Of a DNA stretch of 49,466 bases, positions 7,023-15,163 are shown piece after piece; positions within the stretch are counted from its first letter, which is position 1; each line of letters begins with the position of its first letter. A program made the position numbers and the translations under genes. Origin of the DNA: a virus. Below the pieces are notes generated by a model. The model ran no database searches. It was given only the letters and a program-made list of their open reading frames with translations, and was not told the origin of the DNA. The stretch covers positions 1 to 49,466 of IMG/VR virus record IMGVR_UViG_3300042563_001995. One strand, written 5' to 3'.

Positions 7023-7745
7023 CTACATTGTTTCACTTATGTTGGAACCTTTTAAATAAACAGCTCCCTGTTCAACTCTTATCGATTCCAATTGTTTATT
7101 TATTTTTTCAAGGTCTTCAATCCTTGTGTTTTTTAAAGATAGTTCTTTTCTAAGTTTCTGTAAAGTTTCTTGGAGAAGTAATGTCTTATCATTTGATTTT
7201 TCTACCTCAACAACTTTTTCCACTTCAACTATCTTCTCAATTATCTTTTCTACCTCAACGATTCTTTCCACAATAGTTTCAACCGGAACTTCTTTGACGA
7301 CTTCCACAATTTTTTCAACAATTATTGGTTCAGGTTTGTCACAAATATTGTCTAAATTTGTTACAGGAACTTCTACTCTTACTTCTTTGATAACTTCTCT
7401 GTCAAGATATTTGATAACCTCAACTTCTTTGATGATCTCAACCGGAATCTCCTTAATAACTTCTTTAATAACCTCAACTTCTCGGATTATTTCTTTGATG
7501 ACCTCAACCTCTTTGATAACTTCAACCGGAACTTCAACCCGTATTTCACGGATTACCTCAATTTCTACCTGTTTTTCACCAAAAATACCTGTTTTTACTG
7601 AATCATCACCAAGAAGTCCATATTTCTTTATGTTAAACCCTTCGGTATAACATTTGGAAATAAACTTATCCACATCCTTAATATTGTTTAATTTACAATA
7701 TTCATTGACACTACTTAATTGACTACTTGTTAATTTAATTTCCAC
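7023..7745 (-). CDS. Repetitive VEVIKEV protein with C-terminal coiled coil
   Basis: This 240-residue protein is dominated by a repeat region (about 55-185) built from variations of VEVIKEV, VEVPVEV and VVEVEK. In these, hydrophobic Val/Ile alternate with Glu/Lys. Residues 1-50 are a small non-repetitive head with NEYCKLNNIKDVDKFISKCY, similar in feel to short phage regulatory or adaptor heads. The end (TLLLQETLQKLRKELSLK and the residues after it) is a typical coiled coil. Alternating V/E patterns can form an extended beta structure or a stiff stalk. The gene overlaps the gp47-like gene by 11 bases, which suggests translational coupling. No enzyme motif is seen. It could tether or oligomerise a partner, but this is not shown. 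Confidence 0.85.
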   Translation of the reverse strand: MEIKLTSSQLSSVNEYCKLNNIKDVDKFISKCYTEGFNIKKYGLLGDDSVKTGIFGEKQVEIEVIREIRVEVPVEVIKEVEVIKEIIREVEVIKEVIKEIPVEIIKEVEVIKYLDREVIKEVRVEVPVTNLDNICDKPEPIIVEKIVEVVKEVPVETIVERIVEVEKIIEKIVEVEKVVEVEKSNDKTLLLQETLQKLRKELSLKNTRIEDLEKINKQLESIRVEQGAVYLKGSNISETM

Positions 7746-8520
7746 TGTTAACTAATTTCTCAGTCCCATTTATAATATCATCAAATGATTTCATCTTAAA
7801 TGATAAGAAAGGTTTTGAATTATCCAAATCAACAAATGAATATTCATCTGATTCAAGATTGTATATCCCAAATCCGTGTTTAGTTATTGTCTCACCATAA
7901 TTCTGTTGAATTGTTGAACCAACCATATATGCTTTCTTTCCACCAGGTATGTTGAAGATTTGTCTTTTGTGAATATCACCACATAATACTAAATCACATC
8001 CGTTAAATTTATCCGTTTCAAATCCGGTTTCAAACTTATATCCGATGTCTGTAGTTAATCCTTGAACTGGTCCGTGAAATAATCCAATCTTTAATCTACC
8101 CGTTTTTTCAATCTCAGGTGGAATGTTATGGTCAAGTAATGAATACACCACCCAATCAACATTATCATCCTCGTATTCACCTCTGTTTTTCAAATAAACG
8201 ATGTTGTCGTTCTTTAATGAATCAATCACCGGTGTAAGGGCGTCTAACCTTGAAGAGTTTGATTCCAAAAAGTCGTGGTTTCCAATAATAACTATGGTTT
8301 TGGCAATCTGAGAACACTCCGTAAGAATCCAAGCAACGAACTCAATAAGTTCAGGCGTCATTTGGTTTTTAGAATGAACTAGGTCTCCGGTGAATACAAT
8401 CCTATCCGGAGCAATCTCTTTGAATTGTTTCAACATATTGACTAAAATACCACGATATAAGTCGTGGTCTTTAAATAATCGTATGTGTAAGTCACTAAAG
8501 TGAACTAATTTCTTTATCAT
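7735..8520 (-). CDS. gp47: Mre11/SbcD-type nuclease, T4 gp47-like
   Basis: This 261-residue calcineurin-like phosphoesterase is the nuclease partner of the gp46-like ATPase and trims double-strand DNA ends. The metal-binding motifs appear in order: FSDLH (residues 8-12), FTGDLVHS (43-50), IIGNHDF (79-84), LFHGP and CGDIHKRQ. These give the expected Asp, His and Asn ligands of the two-metal site. The protein is shorter than bacterial SbcD and near the size of T4 gp47, so it lacks a long capping region. The ATG at 8520 is chosen because it follows the previous stop by one base and places the first catalytic strand directly after MIKK. An in-frame ATG at 8550 would overlap the zinc-ribbon gene. 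The pair with gp46 supports recombination-dependent replication. Confidence 0.93.
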   Translation of the reverse strand: MIKKLVHFSDLHIRLFKDHDLYRGILVNMLKQFKEIAPDRIVFTGDLVHSKNQMTPELIEFVAWILTECSQIAKTIVIIGNHDFLESNSSRLDALTPVIDSLKNDNIVYLKNRGEYEDDNVDWVVYSLLDHNIPPEIEKTGRLKIGLFHGPVQGLTTDIGYKFETGFETDKFNGCDLVLCGDIHKRQIFNIPGGKKAYMVGSTIQQNYGETITKHGFGIYNLESDEYSFVDLDNSKPFLSFKMKSFDDIINGTEKLVNSGN

Positions 8521-8521
8521 C

Positions 8522-8737
8522 TTATTTATCAAATAATTTAAATTCCTCATTTACGTGACCACAATCGTCACATCTGTATGTTGGAAACGGGACTATAGTA
8601 TCTTCCTGACTTCCTGTTAACAATTTGTTAACTTTTTTAATTAACACAACTTCTTTGAAGTAGATGCTATCACATTCCTCACATATTAATGTAGGTTGTT
8701 TCTTTAAATCAATCTTTGGTTGTAATAAATCGTCCAT
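8522..8737 (-). CDS. Small zinc-ribbon protein
   Basis: This 71-residue protein has two CxxC knuckles, CEEC at about 19-22 and CDDC at about 56-59, separated by about 33 residues. They would form one zinc ribbon. The middle is basic (VLIKKVNKLLTGS) and the tail acidic. Ribbons of this form bind nucleic acid or act as protein adaptors. The gene lies directly in front of the gp47-like nuclease, with its stop one base before that gene's start, so an accessory role with the recombination proteins is plausible but unproven. A 31-base A/T-rich gap with a run of ten T's in the plus strand separates it from the upstream nuclease gene. Confidence 0.85.
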   Translation of the reverse strand: MDDLLQPKIDLKKQPTLICEECDSIYFKEVVLIKKVNKLLTGSQEDTIVPFPTYRCDDCGHVNEEFKLFDK

Positions 8738-8768
8738 ATTCTTTTTTTTTTATAAATTTAGTTTATTT

Positions 8769-9632
8769 TTACTTCTTAGTCAAATACTTTTTCACATCCA
8801 TTTCCAAGATAGTATCTTGAACTGACTTGGGAACACGGAACTCTTCATATTGTCCTATTTCCTTTACAAGAACAATAACACACCCATACAATTTAATGTT
8901 TTCGTATTTGGTTCCTTGTAACATTTTTATAAGAAGTTTTCCGTAAAACGGTAGTTGAGTGAAGTAGTGTCCCAACGCATTGTTTGGTAACTTATCAAAT
9001 GGGTAATACATTTTTTTAGTGAAGAATGATTCCTCAAAGTTTTTAGGCTTATTTGATTTCCAATCTGTTATCACCAAACCGAACTCTGTTTGTTCCTTAT
9101 TCATTATGAGCCATACCTTATCCGGTTGTCCGGTGTAAGCTAGTTCAGGGTCACCCAACACAATCTCCGTATCTAATAACACAGCTCCTCTTTCAACCAT
9201 AAGTTCTAAGTAAGCCGTTCCGGCAGATATCATACTATCCCCCTTTAAAATTTGTGTAAAGTCACATTCAAAGATGGGTTGTCTCACTTCTTTGTAATCC
9301 CCAAACATCTCAATGGTTTTCTTCTCTAACATATAGTGAACCCTACTTCCCATATTGGTTGAATAGTCACCGGCAGCTTTCCACTCATCTAATAATTGTT
9401 GTTGGACTTCAGTGTCACCTTTAGCTTTCTTTAGTGAGATACCTTCTGTATCAAACTCCTCGTAAAAGTATTTCATTACCTTACTAACAGAAGGGTAATC
9501 ACTTCTAATAACTCCGGTCTCATCCTTCATATAATAAGTGTGGGTGTCCTCAACGAATGTTAACTCAAGTTCCTCTCTTCGTTTATCCAATAACCCTCTA
9601 ATCTCTTTCGCAACCTCATTTAAATCTATCAT
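8769..9632 (-). CDS. PD-(D/E)XK nuclease, RecB/Cas4-like
   Basis: This 287-residue nuclease of the RecB/Cas4-type family has a conserved N-terminal GSRVHYMLE (95-103, His99). The core follows: DTEIVLGDPELAYTGQPDKV (154-173, Asp171), then VITDWKSNK (187-195, with Asp190 and Lys192). This is the H...D...DxK arrangement of two-metal exonucleases. No Cys cluster for an iron-sulphur site is seen. It may resect or degrade DNA, including host DNA, and works beside the gp46/gp47 pair and the primase. Its start follows the primase stop with no gap, so the two are probably coupled. Exonuclease rather than endonuclease activity is inferred from the family. Confidence 0.88.
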   Translation of the reverse strand: MIDLNEVAKEIRGLLDKRREELELTFVEDTHTYYMKDETGVIRSDYPSVSKVMKYFYEEFDTEGISLKKAKGDTEVQQQLLDEWKAAGDYSTNMGSRVHYMLEKKTIEMFGDYKEVRQPIFECDFTQILKGDSMISAGTAYLELMVERGAVLLDTEIVLGDPELAYTGQPDKVWLIMNKEQTEFGLVITDWKSNKPKNFEESFFTKKMYYPFDKLPNNALGHYFTQLPFYGKLLIKMLQGTKYENIKLYGCVIVLVKEIGQYEEFRVPKSVQDTILEMDVKKYLTKK

Positions 9633-10532
9633 TTATTTCATTTTATAAAAGTAATCACTGATGTCACCCCTTAAATCGGCAACATCGGCATCACCCGTTA
9701 ATTTTATTATTTTAACCTTACCATATAATCTACCACCATTTAAGTTGTGGAATAACTTAACAGCGTCTGCCCACGCATCTGCATCCAAACAAATAATTAT
9801 ATTACCATTCGCCTTTTCATATAATGTATTAAGTAGTAATTCAGACATATGTTTTCCCAACATAGAAATACTATTAGGTAGAAATATTGCGTCAAACGCT
9901 CCCTCACAAAGATGAATATCCGCATTCCAATTTATTGTACTCTCAAAGAAGATTATCTCATCTTTTGCCGCTTCCGGATTCTTATACTTAGCCCGACTAT
10001 TTGGGTCCCAACTTCGGGCAATAAAATAGTTTAACTCATCCTTACTATCATAAGAAGGAATTATTATTCTACCAGAGAATGCTCCCTTATCACAGAACCC
10101 TATACCATACTTCTCGATAATCTTATCTGTAATCCCACGTTGAGTTAGATAGTTGTACGCCTGACGACGAACCGGATAAACCAAACTACTATCTTTGAAC
10201 TTGGTAAATCCTTCAGGTAATCTTAATTTAGTAACTCGTTTCTCTTTTGGTTTGTGATTCTCCGGTTGAAGTAGATTGTAGATTTTTTTCTGTTTCTTAT
10301 TACCGAAATTATCTATAAGTTTACCAAGAGGACCTTTAGTATTGTTCTCATCACCGCAACTCCAACACTTATAGACGTGTTCAAAGTAGTTCACCTCCAT
10401 ATTTCCCTTATGTTGATCTTCATCGCATATTGGACAGTCAAAAGATATTTGACCTTTTGACTCATAGTGAAGTTTTTCATCACCTAAGATATCGTGTAGT
10501 ATCTCCAATAAAATTTCCGCATCATCTGACAT
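9633..10532 (-). CDS. DNA primase, DnaG/gp61-type with zinc finger and TOPRIM
   Basis: This 299-residue primase makes RNA primers at the replication fork. An N-terminal CHC2-like zinc module has Cys33, Cys36, Cys56 and Cys59 (CPIC...CWSC). The polymerase core includes GIGFCDKGAFSGRIIIPSYD (143-162). The TOPRIM part has CEGAFDAIF (209-217, Glu210) and ICLDADAW (247-254, Asp250 and Asp252), the catalytic acidic residues. It is close in size to T4 gp61 and lacks the helicase-binding C-terminal domain of cellular DnaG. Its helicase partner is probably the gp41/DnaB-like protein at 48193-49466. It is the first gene of the minus-strand block, with a strong promoter directly in front of the ATG. Confidence 0.93.
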   Translation of the reverse strand: MSDDAEILLEILHDILGDEKLHYESKGQISFDCPICDEDQHKGNMEVNYFEHVYKCWSCGDENNTKGPLGKLIDNFGNKKQKKIYNLLQPENHKPKEKRVTKLRLPEGFTKFKDSSLVYPVRRQAYNYLTQRGITDKIIEKYGIGFCDKGAFSGRIIIPSYDSKDELNYFIARSWDPNSRAKYKNPEAAKDEIIFFESTINWNADIHLCEGAFDAIFLPNSISMLGKHMSELLLNTLYEKANGNIIICLDADAWADAVKLFHNLNGGRLYGKVKIIKLTGDADVADLRGDISDYFYKMK

Positions 10533-10537
10533 ATAGG

Positions 10538-10567
10538 CAAAGATAGTGATAAAATTATTATTATCAA
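10538..10567 (-). promoter_or_regulatory. Bacteroidota-type promoter of the primase block, near-leaderless
   Basis: The minus strand reads TTTTG (10569-10565), a 19-base spacer and TATCTTTG (10545-10538), an excellent fit to TTTG-N19-TAnnTTTG. Only five bases (CCTAT) separate the -7 element from the ATG at 10532, so the transcript would start at or within a base or two of the start codon. Confidence 0.75.
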
Positions 10568-10620
10568 AACTTTATTAGTTTTTTAATCCTACTATATTTA
10601 TGATAATAACTTTTAATCAA

Positions 10621-11193
10621 ATGCCAACAAATATTAACATCAATAACATATCAGGAGCAACACCGTTTAATGTTTATCTATGTGACCAATCAAACGTCAC
10701 TTGCATTTATATAGACACAATTCCATCATCATCGTTACCTTATTATTTTCAGGTTCCCTCGATATTGGAAAACAATCCGTCTTATAACATAAAAGTTGTT
10801 GATAATAATGGTTGTACATCTTATCAAAATATTATTGCTGTACCAGTTACCCCAACACAAACACCTACACCAACTCAAACTCCAACACCGACACAAACAC
10901 AAACTCAAACACAAACTCAAACACAAACACCTACACCAACAAATACAATGACTCCGACTCAAACAATGACACCAACACCAACAATAACAGACACTCCGAC
11001 TCAAACTCCAACTCAAACTCAAACAAATACTGTAACACCTACATTAACTCCAACAAATACTGTAACACCTACACCAACCATAACGGAAACACCGACAATG
11101 ACTCCAACACCTACAGATACAACAAGTTATTTATTACAAGCGGATGGATTTAATATTTTACAGGCGGACGGATTTAAAATTATAATAACATAA
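10621..11193 (+). CDS. Fibre-like protein with Ig-like N-terminus and TP linker
   Basis: This 190-residue protein has three parts. Residues 1-72 are an Ig-like module (NISGATPFNVYLCD ... VVDNNGC) also found at the start of the 630-residue protein at 15164. Residues 75-170 are a Thr-Pro-rich linker of [10 protein letters not shown] type. The C-terminus ends in two copies of LQADGF(N/K)I. It probably forms a virion appendage or fibre stalk. The ATG at 10621 (MPTNI) is chosen because it aligns with the start of the homologous module; an in-frame ATG at 10600 adds seven residues. The element ACTATATTTAT at 10591-10601 lies just upstream. There is no signal peptide. The function is inferred from composition and from the neighbouring structural genes. 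Confidence 0.8.
   Translation: MPTNININNISGATPFNVYLCDQSNVTCIYIDTIPSSSLPYYFQVPSILENNPSYNIKVVDNNGCTSYQNIIAVPVTPTQTPTPTQTPTPTQTQTQTQTQTQTPTPTNTMTPTQTMTPTPTITDTPTQTPTQTQTNTVTPTLTPTNTVTPTPTITETPTMTPTPTDTTSYLLQADGFNILQADGFKIIIT
10847..11125 (+). repeat. Thr-Pro/Thr-Gln linker repeat
   Basis: Short degenerate repeats of ACNCCNACNCAR encode alternating TP, TQ, TM and TN dipeptides. No fixed long period is seen. This is coding, low-complexity DNA, not a CRISPR array. Confidence 0.85.
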
Positions 11194-11215
11194 ACTATTT
11201 ATTAATAAAAAAAAT

Positions 11216-11866
11216 ATGCCAAATTTACCAATATCCTCATTACCTGAATTAACCGCGATTACTTCTAACGCGGAATTTGTTATTGAACAATCAGGTACCA
11301 CGTATAAAGTTAAAAATTTATTATTTGAAACAACATACCTTCCAATAAGTGGTGGAACGGTAACCGGAACAACTAATTTTACAGGAGGTTTAAGTGCTAC
11401 CACAATTTCTGCAACGACTATTATAATTAGTGGTATTACTGTAAACCCAAAACAAACTATAGCTTTGTTTTTTGGTCACGATTCTATATCTCCAGGTGAT
11501 ACCCAAACTTATTATATTGGTAATTCAATAAATTTAACGACCCCAATAACAAGTTCAGACGGACGAAGAGTCATTATACCTAAAACAGGTAATATTGTTA
11601 GAGTAGATATTTGTCAAACTGTTGGTGGTACTTTAGGTACGTCAGAATCAGCAACTTTTACTGTTAACAATGTAACACAATCAACTTCAACTACTATTAC
11701 AACAACATACACTTACGATTCTTCAAGTGCTAATATTTCATATACTTTATTGTCACCGTTGGCGGTTACCGAAAATGATAAAATAGAAATCAGATGGATA
11801 ACACCGGCTTGGGTAACAAATCCAACAACAATAAGACAACAAATGAACGTTTATTTAGAATATTAA
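11216..11866 (+). CDS. Putative virion appendage protein with beta-sandwich C-terminus
   Basis: This 216-residue protein opens with ISSLPELTAITSNAEFVIEQ, a start commonly seen in phage fibre and appendage proteins, where it attaches to other virion parts; the recollection is general. A Thr/Ser-rich repetitive strand segment (residues 45-75, FTGGLSATTISATTIIISG) may be a trimeric beta-helix stalk. Residues 80-216 look like an all-beta globular head (FFGHDSISPGDTQTYYIG ... IRWITPAWVTNPTTIRQQMN) of a C1q- or jelly-roll-like kind. No enzyme motif is visible. It lies between the TP-linker proteins and the 52-residue gene, and its stop is two bases before that gene's start. It could be a tail fibre or a decoration protein. 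Confidence 0.8.
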   Translation: MPNLPISSLPELTAITSNAEFVIEQSGTTYKVKNLLFETTYLPISGGTVTGTTNFTGGLSATTISATTIIISGITVNPKQTIALFFGHDSISPGDTQTYYIGNSINLTTPITSSDGRRVIIPKTGNIVRVDICQTVGGTLGTSESATFTVNNVTQSTSTTITTTYTYDSSSANISYTLLSPLAVTENDKIEIRWITPAWVTNPTTIRQQMNVYLEY

Positions 11867-11868
11867 TT

Positions 11869-12027
11869 ATGGAACAAGGAACTTATATTATTGAAGATTA
11901 TGTTGTAATTCACCCAACTGCCGGTGAATTAACAAAACAAAAGATTACATATTACAATCAAAGAAATGAAATTGTTACTGTTGAATATTATGATGGAAGT
12001 ATTAGAGATGGTTATGTTTTAGGATAA
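11869..12027 (+). CDS. Small hypothetical protein of the fibre cluster
   Basis: This is a 52-residue protein starting at the ATG two bases after the previous stop; a longer frame beginning at 11794 overlaps the upstream gene and is not preferred. The sequence is beta-rich and acidic (EQGTYIIEDYVVIHPTAGEL, then YYNQRNEIVTVEYYDGSIRD), with no membrane segment or Cys. It may be a small structural component or a fibre chaperone. The tight spacing implies that it is co-translated with the 216-residue protein, but no family is recognised. Confidence 0.65.
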   Translation: MEQGTYIIEDYVVIHPTAGELTKQKITYYNQRNEIVTVEYYDGSIRDGYVLG

Positions 12028-12078
12028 CATATTATTTGTCTATAACCTATACAAAAAAATAATAAAATATAAAATAAT

Positions 12079-13659
12079 ATGCCTTGTAACTCAACATACT
12101 GTATAAGCAATACCGGATTAGTCGGTGCTGATGATAACTACATCACAGGTGGAACCTATAATGGTGATACCTATTGGACAGGTCAGACCAGCGGTTGGAC
12201 TATATATTACTCAACCGGAACAACTAATCAATGGTGTTTATCGGATACATTAGGTGGTACTTGTTATTTAACAGGTAAATCACCCTGTACCAGCACTTGT
12301 CCTGACTTATCAAGCGTGTATGTTTTTAGCGGTGCGTGTCCAACACCAACTCCAACACCAACTCAGAATTGTGAAGTATTTGATTTTACCGCAATATTTG
12401 ATTGTGATTTTATACCAACACCAACACCAACCCCAAGTTCAAGTGTTACACCAACACCTACGGTAACACCATCATCCACTAATTTTTGTTCAATAATTGG
12501 TATTGATGCTGTCGGATACACATACACATCAACACCCACCCCAACACCAACCGTAACACCAACAATGTATAACAACGCCAATAGATTGGCACGTTTACCT
12601 TTTTATTCAAAATTAATTGCCAGAGATTGTCCAATATCAGGATTCTATAGTTATTCAGCAATTACGGGACAAATTATTTGTCCTGGCACTTTAAAATTCC
12701 AAGATTGTTACGACACAAATCAATATTACTACACTAACGAAGTGACAGGAGTTCCAATAGGGACTCAATTTGAATTATATTCTGTATATTCAGCACTTGT
12801 TTATCATAATGGTAAAAATGAAGATAGATGTATTTCTTATTATGGTTATGATTATAATCACGGAAATATTAACACTATTCAAATTACAAACCCAATTTCA
12901 TACGGGTTTTCAACATCCGGTGATTGTGTCTATTGTCAAATAGCCATAACACCAACACCTACACCTACAATAACACCAACTAACACATCAACACCTGGTG
13001 CTAGCCCAACAAGAACACCAAAATTTACAACAACACCAACTAGAACTCAAACACAAACGCCAACAAACACTCCAACCCCAACAGAGACGCCTACTCAAAC
13101 ACCAACCCCAACAGAGACACCTACTAACACTCCAACAAACACTCCAACCCCTACAGAAACACCAACTAACACACCGACAAACACAATGACTCAAACACCA
13201 GGAATGACTCAAACACCTACAATGACTCAAACACCAGCAGTGACTCAAACACCAACAATGACTCAAACACCAGCAATGACTCAAACACCAACAATGACAT
13301 CCACACCAACTAAAACGCCAGCAATGACTCAAACACCTACAATGACTCAAACACCAGCAGTGACTCAAACACCAACAATGACTCAAACACCAGCAGTGAC
13401 TCAAACACCAACTAAAACACCAGCAATAACTCAAACACCTACAAAGACTCAAACACCAACACCAACATCAACTGACCCTCCAATATTAAATTGTTTGTAT
13501 ATGATTGATGTTCAGAATGAAAACTCAGGTAATTGTGAATATAAAATTGATGTTCAGAATACAAATTCAGGTAATTGTGATTATAAAATTGATGTTCAGA
13601 ATACTCCAGATACTTATTTATGTGACTATATAATTGACACTCAAATAACTCAACCTTAA
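12079..13659 (+). CDS. Long TP-linker fibre protein with C-terminal 14-residue repeats
   Basis: This 526-residue modular virion protein begins with a Cys-rich head (residues 1-90). Two short TP linkers with small Cys-containing segments follow (90-175), then a globular domain of about 120 residues ([20 protein letters not shown] and onward). A long TP/TQ/TM linker occupies 292-465. The C-terminus has four units of the form NCxYKIDVQNxNSG (about 470-526). Short Cys-anchored units like this often build a trimeric tip. The gene starts with the same MPxN-type opening as its neighbours and is preceded by an A/T-rich leader. It has no signal peptide. Its linker contains two 45-bp segments that are perfect inverted copies of one in the 1203-residue gene on the other strand. 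A receptor-binding role is inferred. Confidence 0.82.
   Translation: MPCNSTYCISNTGLVGADDNYITGGTYNGDTYWTGQTSGWTIYYSTGTTNQWCLSDTLGGTCYLTGKSPCTSTCPDLSSVYVFSGACPTPTPTPTQNCEVFDFTAIFDCDFIPTPTPTPSSSVTPTPTVTPSSTNFCSIIGIDAVGYTYTSTPTPTPTVTPTMYNNANRLARLPFYSKLIARDCPISGFYSYSAITGQIICPGTLKFQDCYDTNQYYYTNEVTGVPIGTQFELYSVYSALVYHNGKNEDRCISYYGYDYNHGNINTIQITNPISYGFSTSGDCVYCQIAITPTPTPTITPTNTSTPGASPTRTPKFTTTPTRTQTQTPTNTPTPTETPTQTPTPTETPTNTPTNTPTPTETPTNTPTNTMTQTPGMTQTPTMTQTPAVTQTPTMTQTPAMTQTPTMTSTPTKTPAMTQTPTMTQTPAVTQTPTMTQTPAVTQTPTKTPAITQTPTKTQTPTPTSTDPPILNCLYMIDVQNENSGNCEYKIDVQNTNSGNCDYKIDVQNTPDTYLCDYIIDTQITQP
13219..13263 (+). repeat. 45-bp inverted repeat, copy A1
   Basis: This 45-base segment, encoding [15 protein letters not shown] in frame, is identical to the reverse complement of 25821-25865. 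It is also present as a direct copy at 13339-13383. Confidence 0.9.
13339..13383 (+). repeat. 45-bp inverted repeat, copy A2
   Basis: This is a second identical copy of 13219-13263, 120 bases downstream and in the same frame of the same gene. Either copy could pair with 25821-25865. Confidence 0.9.
13489..13614 (+). repeat. Three 42-bp tandem units at the fibre C-terminus
   Basis: Units begin at 13489, 13531 and 13573 with AATTGTGAATATAAAATTGA-like sequence and encode 14-residue NCxYKIDVQN repeats. A fourth, shorter protein unit follows to the stop codon. Confidence 0.85.
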
Positions 13660-13666
13660 AATTTTT

Positions 13667-13694
13667 TAATAAATAACAAATAATAAATAACAAA
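13667..13694 (+). repeat. 14-bp tandem duplication upstream of the propeller gene
   Basis: TAATAAATAACAAA occurs twice back to back at 13667-13680 and 13681-13694, in the gap before the ATG at 13706. It may be a translation-enhancing A-rich leader or simple slippage. Confidence 0.6.
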
Positions 13695-13705
13695 CATATA
13701 AAATT

Positions 13706-15121
13706 ATGGACATAAGATTTACATTACAAGCAGAATACTCGTCACCCACATATACCGTGACTTTATTTAACCTATTTGGATACACTAGCGGTAACCCAAC
13801 AGCAAATTTATTAGCGTCAAACGTTACTAAATCTCAATTATTAGGAGGATTTATAGTTACAACCCCTTTAGCAATAGTTAGCGGATACGTACAACCTTTG
13901 GGAGTTTGTAGTGCGGCTCCTCCACAAACATACAGTTTAGTATTTTTACCAGGACCCATTATTGTTGGGAATTTCAGTAATTATTCCGGACAAACTAGTG
14001 TCGGTATAGTAAAATTAAATAATAATTTAACTCTTGACCAAACTTTCAATGTTGGTAGTGGATTTGGATTTTTGGGTGGTTTAAACAATGGACCACTGCA
14101 AATTGTTAAACAAGCTAATGGTAAAATAGTAGTTGCCGGTTCGTTTTTTTCTTACGATGGTATTAATGATTCAAACCGTTCAAGAATTATTCGGTTAAAT
14201 CCTGATGGTAGTAGAGATTACACTTTCAATTTTAATGGTGCGTTTTATAATAATAACACTATACTCTCAATTGATACCCAAACAGATGGTAAAATTTTAG
14301 TAGCTGGTGCAAATAATACTACTCTTACTCCTACAACAGCAGGTAGTGGGATGTTAATTAGATTAAACGTTGATGGGAGTCTTGATACAGCTTTTAACAA
14401 TAATGTCCCTTCATTAAATGGAACTGTTAGAGTTGTTTTATTTCTCCCAAACGATAATCAGAGTATATTGATTGCCGGAAACTTTAACTACGCAATTTAC
14501 AACGGAATGACAAAATTAAACAGTAATGGACAACAAAACTCGTTTGGACAAGCAGTCTTAAATCCTTCAGTAGATGGTTTAGGTAAAGTAAGTTGTATGA
14601 CTTTAGATAGTCAAAATAGAATTATGATTGGTGGTTCATTTACCCAAGCATTTGGACAAGCAATAATAAATCCTATAAGAATTAACTCCGCTGGCGTTAT
14701 GGATACGAATTGGTTCCCTAGATGTAATGGTGTTGTTAATTCTATGATAGAACTTCCTGGAACAGGAGGTGTAGTTGTTGCTGCCGGTATTTTTACAGGG
14801 GTTAATACATCACCACAGTACACAAGGAACGGTATTGTGAGATTACTCTCAACAGGTGTAGTTGATAATTCAATTGCAACTTGGGCCTCATTAACAGCAA
14901 CATATAACACAGACCCATCGTCATTTTGGTTCCCTGGACCTAAAGTTTCTTTATTGTCTGATGGAAATATTTTATTTTATGGTAACATAGCAAGCGTTAA
15001 CGGCTCAGCAACTTATACTAATATCGTGAAGATAGGAGCTGCCACCGGTCAACCAGTGACCGTCGGTATTACTTATGGTATATCTGAAGTCGCAAATTAT
15101 CGAGACGCGGTATCTATTTAA
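13706..15121 (+). CDS. Delta-60 repeat seven-bladed beta-propeller protein
   Basis: This 471-residue protein has, after a beta-rich head (residues 1-85, FTLQAEYSSPTYTVTLFNLF), seven consecutive units of the delta-60/DUF5122 type. The strand cores are PIIVGNF, KIVVAGSF, KILVAGAN, SILIAGNF, RIMIGGSF, VVVAAGIF and NILFYGNI. Several are followed by the RLNxDGSxDxxFN turn. Seven units would close a complete propeller. In bacteria such repeats occur in large secreted or surface proteins. Here the position among fibre genes suggests a ligand-binding or receptor-binding knob. No TP linker and few Cys residues are present, unlike its neighbours. Propeller structure is well supported by the repeats; the role is inferred. 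Confidence 0.85.
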   Translation: MDIRFTLQAEYSSPTYTVTLFNLFGYTSGNPTANLLASNVTKSQLLGGFIVTTPLAIVSGYVQPLGVCSAAPPQTYSLVFLPGPIIVGNFSNYSGQTSVGIVKLNNNLTLDQTFNVGSGFGFLGGLNNGPLQIVKQANGKIVVAGSFFSYDGINDSNRSRIIRLNPDGSRDYTFNFNGAFYNNNTILSIDTQTDGKILVAGANNTTLTPTTAGSGMLIRLNVDGSLDTAFNNNVPSLNGTVRVVLFLPNDNQSILIAGNFNYAIYNGMTKLNSNGQQNSFGQAVLNPSVDGLGKVSCMTLDSQNRIMIGGSFTQAFGQAIINPIRINSAGVMDTNWFPRCNGVVNSMIELPGTGGVVVAAGIFTGVNTSPQYTRNGIVRLLSTGVVDNSIATWASLTATYNTDPSSFWFPGPKVSLLSDGNILFYGNIASVNGSATYTNIVKIGAATGQPVTVGITYGISEVANYRDAVSI

Positions 15122-15163
15122 TAAATAAGATAATCGGTATCATTAAAATAAAAACTCAATAAT

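Larger units (their letters stand above)
12949..13473 (+). repeat. Long TP/TQ/TM linker repeat with a 120-bp higher-order copy
   Basis: This coding low-complexity region of [12 protein letters not shown] type includes a 120-bp-spaced near-duplication: 13203-13275 repeats at 13323-13395. It is a substrate for slippage and homologous recombination. Confidence 0.85.

Noticed and set aside
7126-7650. Plus-strand Thr/Ser-rich ORF
   Set aside because: It is the complement of the VEVIKEV repeat gene. The reverse frame of a Glu/Val/Lys repeat gives Ser/Thr-rich sequence and has no other support.
10735-11022. Reverse-strand Cys/Ser/Trp-rich ORF in the TP linker (and similar ones at 12988-13452 and 25924-26214)
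   Set aside because: These are shadow frames of low-complexity TP-encoding repeats; their SLCRCW-type composition follows from the repeat.
12949-13473. CRISPR array
   Set aside because: Repeats are short, degenerate and in a coding frame, with no unique spacers of constant size and no cas genes.
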